NCBI GenBank assembly: GCA_024230695.1
Contig: JAAERC010000105.1
Span: forward strand, 1 to 13,915
Direction of reading: 5' to 3'
DNA: 13,915 nt
Source: Candidatus Zixiibacteriota bacterium
GTDB taxonomy: Bacteria > Zixibacteria > MSB-5A5 > GN15 > PGXB01
Within the stretch, counting starts at the first letter, position 1, and each line of letters starts with the position of its first letter. Under the pieces are notes generated by a model. It did not search any database. It had not been told where the DNA came from and saw nothing but the letters and a program-made list of their open reading frames with translations. Made by a program: the position numbers and the translations under genes. Positions 7,608 to 12,112 of this stretch are shown in pieces.

Positions 7608-8219
7608 TTACTTTTTGTCAGCTTTTTTGGTTTTTTCATCCGGAAGATCTTTAAGGACAGTCACTTTTCTCATAAATACATCTTTATTTGGTTTGCTTTT
7701 CTGAGGACCACCGCAAGGCGCTTTACCGATTGTGTGAAGGACATCCATTCCCTCCATAACCTGACCAAAGACAGTATATTTACCATCCAAAAATGCCTGG
7801 GTTCCCAAACAGATAAAGAACTGTGAGGATGCCGAATTGGGGCTTTGGGAGCGGGCCATTGATAAGGTCCCGTCAAGATGCGGAACATCTGAAAATTCAG
7901 CATTAATATTATATCCGGCACCGCCGGTTCCGGTCCCTTTCGGATCACCGCCCTGAATCATAAAACCGTCGATTATACGATGAAAAATCAATCCATCATA
8001 AAAACCATCTTTGATTCGGTTCACCATACTATCAGCATGGCCGGGGGCAAGATCATGAAACAATTCGAGTTTCATTATACCAAAATCGGTTTCAATCGCT
8101 ATTTCTGGGTTATCAGCATGACGTTTCACATATTTTTCCTTTTTGTCTGCTTTTCCATCGGCCATAACAACCGAAACCATCAGCAGTAACATCATTGTGA
8201 GAGTGATAAGAGTTTTCAT
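7608..8219 (-). CDS. Exported cyclophilin-type peptidyl-prolyl cis-trans isomerase
   Basis: The enzyme isomerises Xaa-Pro bonds to help fold proteins. The 203-residue precursor begins with a signal peptide (residues 1-20, ending VVMA before DGKADKK), so the mature protein is inferred to be periplasmic. The cyclophilin fold spans about 38-190. Active-site residues are H80, R81, F86 and Q89 (FHRIIDGFMIQGGDPKGTG) and Q133-F134-F135 (SSQFFICLG). The position of human CypA Trp121 is F143, as in other bacterial cyclophilins that bind cyclosporin poorly. Both ends are lysine-rich (the C-terminus ends DEKTKKADKK). The ATG has a good ribosome binding site (GAAAGGTAACT). It is first of the minus-strand series leading to dxr, rseP and lepB, which fits a shared envelope role. 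Confidence 0.94.
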   Translation of the reverse strand: MKTLITLTMMLLLMVSVVMADGKADKKEKYVKRHADNPEIAIETDFGIMKLELFHDLAPGHADSMVNRIKDGFYDGLIFHRIIDGFMIQGGDPKGTGTGGAGYNINAEFSDVPHLDGTLSMARSQSPNSASSQFFICLGTQAFLDGKYTVFGQVMEGMDVLHTIGKAPCGGPQKSKPNKDVFMRKVTVLKDLPDEKTKKADKK

Positions 8220-8246
8220 AGTTACCTTTCTATGTTGTTAAGTTTC

Positions 8247-8276
8247 TTAATATTCTAACTTCCTTACCTTCTGCAA
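8247..8276 (-). promoter_or_regulatory. Candidate promoter for the cyclophilin-dxr-rseP-lepB series
   Basis: On the minus strand TTGCAG (8276-8271) and TATTAA (8252-8247) are 18 bases apart, about 28 bases before the cyclophilin ATG. It lies just outside the repeat cluster. Moderate matches only. Confidence 0.3.
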
Positions 8277-8289
8277 CTTTGCAGTTTTC

Positions 8290-8318
8290 GTAGGTCAACG
8301 CTCTTAAAGAGAGTTGAC
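8290..8318 (+). repeat. GTAGG-type hairpin, copy 1
   Basis: GTAGG is followed by GTCAACGCTCTT (8294-8305) pairing with AAGAGAGTTGAC (8307-8318), with one mismatch. The 5' word GTAGGTC is shared with the hairpins at 8611 and 12075, while the stems differ. This looks like a family of dispersed palindromes. Confidence 0.7.
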
Positions 8319-8319
8319 G

Positions 8320-8344
8320 GTAGGACAGACATTCTTGTCTGTCC
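8320..8344 (+). repeat. GTAGG-type hairpin, copy 2
   Basis: GTAGG leads into GGACAGACA (8323-8331) pairing perfectly with TGTCTGTCC (8336-8344) around a TTCT loop. It follows the previous hairpin after a single base, giving a tandem pair. Confidence 0.75.
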
Positions 8345-8354
8345 CTATATTTTT

Positions 8355-8380
8355 GTGGGCGACAGATGTCCACATCTGCC
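8355..8380 (+). repeat. GTGGGCG(A/G)CAGATG palindromic repeat, copy A
   Basis: A 26-base unit: GTGGGCGA, then CAGATG-TCCA-CATCTG (6-bp stem, 4-base loop), then CC. It matches copy C (8537-8562) at 25 of 26 positions and copy B (8468-8487) apart from a 6-base gap and the same single difference. Confidence 0.8.
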
Positions 8381-8405
8381 GCGACGTCATTCCCGTGCCC
8401 ATCAA

Positions 8406-8453
8406 CGTCATTGCGAGGAGTTCCGATTTAAATCGGAACGACGTGGCAATCTC
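8406..8453 (+). repeat. 48-base palindromic element (CGTCATTGCGAGG ... GGCAATCTC)
   Basis: The centre is a perfect 20-base palindrome, GTTCCGATTT (8420-8429) followed by AAATCGGAAC (8430-8439). The outer words ATTGC (8410-8414) and GCAAT (8446-8450) also pair. Elements with a TCATTGCGAGG left end and a GCAATCTC right end are known to me as intergenic repeats in many unrelated bacteria. Only one full copy is present here. Confidence 0.75.
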
Positions 8454-8467
8454 AATTCCCCGTTTAT

Positions 8468-8487
8468 GTGGGCGGTCCACATCTGCC
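8468..8487 (+). repeat. GTGGGCGG repeat, copy B, missing one hairpin arm
   Basis: Identical to copy C except that the six bases CAGATG are absent, so it can no longer form the hairpin. The deletion removes exactly the left arm. Confidence 0.75.
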
Positions 8488-8536
8488 CCAAACGTCATTC
8501 CCTCGTCCATCAAACGTCATTCCCGCGCTTTGTTTT

Positions 8537-8562
8537 GTGGGCGGCAGATGTCCACATCTGCC
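8537..8562 (+). repeat. GTGGGCGGCAGATG palindromic repeat, copy C
   Basis: GTGGGC, then GGCAGATG (8543-8550) pairing perfectly with CATCTGCC (8555-8562) around TCCA. This is the most complete copy, with an 8-bp stem. Confidence 0.8.
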
Positions 8563-8586
8563 CCGCGGCGTACGGGAATTCATCTT

Positions 8587-8599
8587 GTGGCGTTGCCAC
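8587..8599 (+). repeat. Small hairpin GTGGC-GTT-GCCAC
   Basis: A 5-bp perfect stem with a 3-base loop between copy C and the GTAGG hairpin at 8611. Short enough to be chance; listed because it lies inside the palindrome cluster. Confidence 0.4.
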
Positions 8600-8610
8600 C
8601 TCGGAAATTT

Positions 8611-8637
8611 GTAGGTCAGGAGCCCTGCGCTCCTGAC
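8611..8637 (+). repeat. GTAGG-type hairpin, copy 3
   Basis: GTAG is followed by GTCAGGAG (8615-8622) pairing perfectly with CTCCTGAC (8630-8637). GAAATT (8604-8609) and AATTTC (8639-8644) add an outer pairing, so the whole structure spans 8604-8644. It is the last module of the cluster on the side of the accessory operon. Confidence 0.75.
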
Positions 8638-8645
8638 GAATTTCT

Positions 8646-8831
8646 AAAAGTGACAACATCACAATATATCCATTTCTATTCAGGCTGTCAAACCAGTATT
8701 TATTGTAAATTTAAAGTTTTAATTTGTTCCCGGATAATTCGGGTTTTGCAGATATGGGGGAAATATTGCTTTTCGGGGCAAATATGAATCAATATTGGTT
8801 TAGTGGGGAAATGTGTTTAGGAATGGCTAAA
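8646..8831. other. Non-coding spacer after the ABC-3C operon
   Basis: No credible gene is seen. A weak plus-strand hairpin (CCCGGA 8729-8734 with TTCGGG 8738-8743, one G-T pair) is followed by TTTT. Three imperfect GGGG(C)AAAT words start at 8757, 8775 and 8805. There is no clear intrinsic terminator for the minus-strand operon that ends at 8832. Confidence 0.5.
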
Positions 8832-10607
8832 TTAAAAACTCTTCTTAAATAATTTACCATCATCGCTTTCATCATGTAGCCTTAAACAAATCTCATTTTC
8901 TGGAAACTTCAGGATTTTATCGCTGGCATCTTTTGGTAAATCAGAATCTATCAGCGTTATAATATATTGCAAATTATAATCAAGACATATTTCTCTTATG
9001 AATTCCAAAAATATAATCTTCTTTCTGTCATCCAAAGCTTCTAACGCTCCGTCATGGTATGCAAATCGATAGAATGATTTTTTTGAATAATATATCAAAA
9101 GTGATAGATCAAATGCCATGCATAGTAGTTTTTTGTAAGTATTACCATAATCTTCCGCAGTTATTGTTAAGTTTTTTGGGCTTTGGATATTAGCTGCAAA
9201 CTCAACATTACCAACTTTATTTTGCTTAATTGACAACAAAGCATTGGTGTTTAGAATTTGTTTGATAATCTTGTTAAATGTTTTTCTTATTTCTGAGTGT
9301 TTTGCTTCGCCAATTAAGGAAGCTATTTCTTTTATTTTTTCTTCAATTTCATGTTCCTTGGATTTGATAGTCTGGTCAATTTTCGCAGTACGATCAATTA
9401 TTGCAAGTTTTTCTCGTAACCTAATTATCTCTGCTTCACATAGTGCAAACTGCTTTTGAGACGTCTTAAACTTTGAATAACTATCCTTTTCAGTGAGATA
9501 GGACAGGAGTTGTTCCTTTTCCGTTTCATATTTTTTTAAATCTGACGATACATTGTCAAATTCCTCCTTTATTTCAGCCAAATTTTCGACAAGTATTTTC
9601 TTTCTTTCCATCGTTATGGATTTATTGAATTCCATAAGCATATCATAATCATGAACTAAATTGTCAGGGAAAAATATTTTTGCTTCTTTGAAAAGCTCTT
9701 GCAGTTTCTTGGTATTTATTGTAGCAAAACCAGCAGATAGGGAATGTTCTGTTTTTTTTATATCCACGGAAAGGCTATATCTTTGAGTATTTAATAACTG
9801 AATTGTTCTGTCAATATCATCAACAAGTTGTTTATTAGTTTGTGAATCCTTTTCGTAAAAATTGAATCTGTCAATTTTTGATTCTATTTTGCTATGCTCT
9901 TCTACTTTTATATCCAATAAACCCTTAATTTTATCTCTTTCCGCTATGTTGACATCAGCATCCCGCTGCAAAGTAGTTATTCTTTGCACCAATTCATTTT
10001 TTTCATCCTCTAAATCATATTTTTGAAGGACTATTTCGCCATCAAATCCAAGCAAATCAAAAATAAACGGTTTCCATTCCTTATCTTTGCCTTCAAATTT
10101 ATTGAGTTTAAATACATTGCGGAAATCATCTTGCGATCTTAAGAAATATGTTGCTGCCTTTCTATATTTCCATGACGGAACGACGTCAAATTCTAAATAT
10201 TCATTAAGTTTTTCTTTGGCTCTATCAATTGGCAGATTATGATCATCCCAATCAATTTCAATTTCAAATCCCTGAAGTCTGTATTCATTTCTTTTTAATG
10301 ATATTTTTGAAGGATTATCAACGCCTCTCCCTATAATTAGATACTTTCCATTATTTAATTGAATTTCGCAAAAGAAGAATTGTTTTTCAAATCCGCCTCT
10401 CGTTAGAAAATATTTGGATTTATTGCTTATTTTATCCAACATTAAAAAATCAATAACTGATATAAGCAAAGTCTTACCTAGATTATGCGTATCTTTTTTC
10501 TTACTTGACTTATCTGAAATCTCCGCCAGAATAACATTGAGGCCATCATGGAATTCAATGTTATGAAATTGATTGGCATGATTAGAATAAATTTTACATA
10601 ATTTCAT
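8832..10607 (-). CDS. ABC-3C system ATPase, DUF2326 family (SMC/Rad50-like coiled-coil ABC ATPase)
   Basis: This 591-residue protein has the two halves of an ABC ATPase separated by a long coiled coil. The Walker A is the short NLGKT form (42-46, after KKDTH) typical of DUF2326 proteins instead of the usual GxxGxGKS. Q159 (FLRSQDDF) is the likely Q-loop residue. Heptad-like helices run from about 195 to 445. YGNTYKKLLCMAFDLSLL (487-504) stands in the signature-helix position, and FAYHDGALEALDDRKK (515-530) is the Walker B/D-loop region with D519. TLIDSDLP (551-558) follows as the last strand. In ABC-3C systems this subunit is predicted to sense or bind DNA and gate the nuclease. Its ATG overlaps the stop of the preceding gene (ATGA, 10607-10604), and AGG lies eight bases upstream. 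It is the last gene of the operon. Sure of the family; function inferred. Confidence 0.92.
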   Translation of the reverse strand: MKLCKIYSNHANQFHNIEFHDGLNVILAEISDKSSKKKDTHNLGKTLLISVIDFLMLDKISNKSKYFLTRGGFEKQFFFCEIQLNNGKYLIIGRGVDNPSKISLKRNEYRLQGFEIEIDWDDHNLPIDRAKEKLNEYLEFDVVPSWKYRKAATYFLRSQDDFRNVFKLNKFEGKDKEWKPFIFDLLGFDGEIVLQKYDLEDEKNELVQRITTLQRDADVNIAERDKIKGLLDIKVEEHSKIESKIDRFNFYEKDSQTNKQLVDDIDRTIQLLNTQRYSLSVDIKKTEHSLSAGFATINTKKLQELFKEAKIFFPDNLVHDYDMLMEFNKSITMERKKILVENLAEIKEEFDNVSSDLKKYETEKEQLLSYLTEKDSYSKFKTSQKQFALCEAEIIRLREKLAIIDRTAKIDQTIKSKEHEIEEKIKEIASLIGEAKHSEIRKTFNKIIKQILNTNALLSIKQNKVGNVEFAANIQSPKNLTITAEDYGNTYKKLLCMAFDLSLLIYYSKKSFYRFAYHDGALEALDDRKKIIFLEFIREICLDYNLQYIITLIDSDLPKDASDKILKFPENEICLRLHDESDDGKLFKKSF

Positions 10608-10840
10608 ATTTTTAACCTGAAAGCATCGATATTTTGCATATATTCAATCTTATCTAGCAGAAATAAAAATGATAATGAATAGGGGTATATATACTTGGCA
10701 CTTTTTGATGTTTTATTTACGATGCAAAATAATAAATCATCATAACTGACTATTTCATACTGTGTTAGTTGCTCAATAATCAATGCCGAAATATTTATTG
10801 TCGACAGAACTGCATTTGTATGTTTGTCTGGTTTCAGCAT
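10604..10840 (-). CDS. ABC-3C system small middle component (MC6-like)
   Basis: This 78-residue protein opens with MLKPDKHTN, similar to the M(L/I)xPDKH start I associate with ABC-3C middle component 6. It continues with a helical SALIIEQL segment and ends with YSLSFLFLLDKIEYMQNIDAFRLKI, resembling a small winged-helix end (helix, then a two-strand wing). In the system model it bridges the ATPase and the nuclease. The ATG at 10840 is chosen over a TTG at 10855: GAGGA lies eight bases before it, inside the last codons of the nuclease gene, and the conserved motif then starts at residue 1. The gene begins four bases after the nuclease stop and overlaps the ATPase start by four bases. The position as a small middle gene is strong evidence; the MC number is less certain. 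Confidence 0.8.
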   Translation of the reverse strand: MLKPDKHTNAVLSTINISALIIEQLTQYEIVSYDDLLFCIVNKTSKSAKYIYPYSLSFLFLLDKIEYMQNIDAFRLKI

Positions 10841-10844
10841 TCCT

Positions 10845-11774
10845 TTATTCCTCAATACCTATATCACAATTGGCATACATATAGTGTAAAAAAATTCTTA
10901 TTAATTTTCTATTATTGAGCAATTTTTTATTACTTGAATCAAGGACTAATTTAAATAAATGATTCAATATTTCCTCAAACGCACCATATTCATTCCTCTT
11001 TATCATAATTTCGTCTTTAAGGTCACTTACAGTATTATCATATTTCCCCTTGAATTCAGCATTTTGCGGATCCTTGAGAAATGAATCAATTTGATTAAAT
11101 TCAGAATAAGACTCCTTAATGACATTATCAAAATATTCCTTGCTAAGATTGTTAAGTCCATTCTTTTTCTCAATTGGTATCCTTGAGGTAGTTTTTTGAA
11201 TATTTCTAAGCGCCTTCTCTGTGATATTGGCCTCGGAAAAAGAAGTAATTATATCCTGTAAATCTTTTTCATAGAACTGCAGTGGCATCAGTAGTTTATT
11301 TAACTTTGATATTTCTGCAATTCGGGGATATTCTTTCAGCCAAAGCAAAATACTTTCAAGACCAAAAATTCTATTTTCAATGCCTGTTTCCTCAAATATT
11401 CTCTTTTTTATTTCGGCGTCTTTATTGCCCGTTAATTTTCGATTAGTAAAAAGTAGATAATAATCTATTTCGCCTTGCTTCTTTAGCTCCCGCACTTTTT
11501 TTATTTCTTTGGTTATTTTTGTATCAAATTCGGAATCTGAACAACTTGCATTTATTTTAGTAGTGTGTTTTGATTGGATTATAAATTTGCCTTCCAATTG
11601 TTTGACGTCGCTAGGTAAATTATTTGCCTTTCCCTCGAATTTTCCATCTCTACCGCCATCTGTTCCTTTGGAATATACAACTGTACCAGTTCCTAGAATT
11701 TTTCTGCAAATTAAATTGACTAGTTCTTCAAAATCTTCATCATTCAAATTATGTAATGGATAGTTAATATTCAT
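10845..11774 (-). CDS. ABC-3C system effector: Mrr-like PD-(D/E)xK nuclease with ABC-3C C-terminal domain
   Basis: This 309-residue protein joins two parts. The N-terminal part (about 8-150) reads like an Mrr-type restriction endonuclease fold: LNDEDFEELVNLICRKILG, with an early acidic position at E16/E17, then GTDGGRDGKFEG with D43, then FIIQSKH with Q67-x-K69 as the QxK form of the motif. Next comes IDYYLLFTNRKLTG, the usual following strand. The C-terminal part (about 210-305) matches the ABC-3C C-terminal domain, with FNQIDSFLKDP, KYDNTVSDLKDEI and the near-invariant end FLHYMYANCDIG (295-306), thought to dock on the ATPase. The inferred role is DNA cleavage released by the ATPase during invasion. 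It is first in the operon. The ribosome binding site is weak (AAAAAAAAGA before the ATG). Nuclease targets cannot be told. Confidence 0.88.
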   Translation of the reverse strand: MNINYPLHNLNDEDFEELVNLICRKILGTGTVVYSKGTDGGRDGKFEGKANNLPSDVKQLEGKFIIQSKHTTKINASCSDSEFDTKITKEIKKVRELKKQGEIDYYLLFTNRKLTGNKDAEIKKRIFEETGIENRIFGLESILLWLKEYPRIAEISKLNKLLMPLQFYEKDLQDIITSFSEANITEKALRNIQKTTSRIPIEKKNGLNNLSKEYFDNVIKESYSEFNQIDSFLKDPQNAEFKGKYDNTVSDLKDEIMIKRNEYGAFEEILNHLFKLVLDSSNKKLLNNRKLIRIFLHYMYANCDIGIEE

Positions 11775-11833
11775 TCTTTTTTTTAAGGATTCACCCTAAA
11801 ATAAGTCCCTAATCTCCTTGTATTCGATAATAT

Positions 11834-11862
11834 CATATAAGTTTAATAATGCTATTAAGCAA
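11834..11862 (-). promoter_or_regulatory. Candidate promoter of the ABC-3C operon
   Basis: On the minus strand TTGCTT (11862-11857) and TATATG (11839-11834) are 17 bases apart, about 60 bases before the nuclease ATG. An overlapping choice is TTGATT-17-TAAACT, shifted five bases upstream. The gap 11775-12112 leaves room for a dedicated promoter. By eye only. Confidence 0.3.
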
Positions 11863-12074
11863 AATCAATATTAAATTACACTTAATTCTGATACATCCCC
11901 CACAAATAGACTGCATATAAAAAGGAGAGTTTTATTTATAAGCGAAAAAGACCTATAGCTGACACATCAGAATCAACATCAACTTGATAGTTTTACCTCA
12001 AAAGTGAAGAAACGAACCCATTTTGCTGTAACAGAAGGTGGTGAAGCAACTTAAAAGGATTTATTTTTGATATT
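11863..12074. other. Non-coding part of the 338-base gap between the kinase and ABC-3C operon
   Basis: No gene is recognised. Two short overlapping plus-strand frames (11934-11987 and 11959-12054) lack a convincing start and resemble nothing I know. A purine-rich AAAAAGGAGAG at 11920-11930 looks like a ribosome binding site but no ATG, GTG or TTG follows at a usable distance. The stretch may be decayed coding sequence. Confidence 0.4.
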
Positions 12075-12102
12075 GTAGGTCGAAATCTCGAAAAGTTTCG
12101 AC
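12075..12102 (+). repeat. GTAGG-type hairpin, copy 4, on the far side of the ABC-3C operon
   Basis: GTAGG is followed by GTCGAAA (12079-12085) pairing with TTTCGAC (12096-12102) around a 10-base loop. It has the same orientation and the same GTAGGTC word as the copies at 8290 and 8611. It also lies 10 bases past the kinase stop on the minus strand, where it could act at the mRNA end, though no uridine run follows. Confidence 0.65.
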
Positions 12103-12112
12103 AGATTAGAAA

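Larger units (their letters stand above)
8384..8525 (+). repeat. Three direct copies of ACGTCATTCCC
   Basis: ACGTCATTCCC occurs at 8384-8394, 8492-8502 and 8514-8524; the first and third continue with G. The first two follow the palindromic units A and B. A related word, ACGTCATTGCGAGG, opens the element at 8405, so these may be partial copies of its left end. Confidence 0.65.

Noticed and set aside
8285..8645. Possible CRISPR array
   Set aside because: The repeated units differ in length and type, spacing is irregular, there are at most three copies of any unit and no cas genes nearby.
8729..8747. Plus-strand hairpin with TTTT resembling a terminator
   Set aside because: No plus-strand gene ends nearby, the stem includes a G-T pair and the T run has only four bases.
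8304..8787. Several open frames of 69-157 codons on both strands in the repeat region
   Set aside because: They run through the palindromic modules, overlap one another in different frames, have no ribosome binding sites and resemble no protein family. The repeats explain the open frames.
8757..8813. Three GGGG(C)AAAT words as possible operator or iteron repeats
   Set aside because: Spacing is uneven (18 and 30 bases), the words are short and imperfect, and they lie downstream of the operon and not upstream of a gene.
10841..10855. TTG start for the middle component
   Set aside because: It overlaps the nuclease gene by 11 bases without a ribosome binding site, while the ATG at 10840 has GAGGA at good spacing and starts at the conserved MLKPDKH.
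11934..12054. Two overlapping short plus-strand frames, one ending in THFAVTEGGEAT
   Set aside because: Neither has a convincing start codon with a ribosome site and in-frame stops precede both. Joining them needs an unseen frameshift. At best this is a decayed gene.
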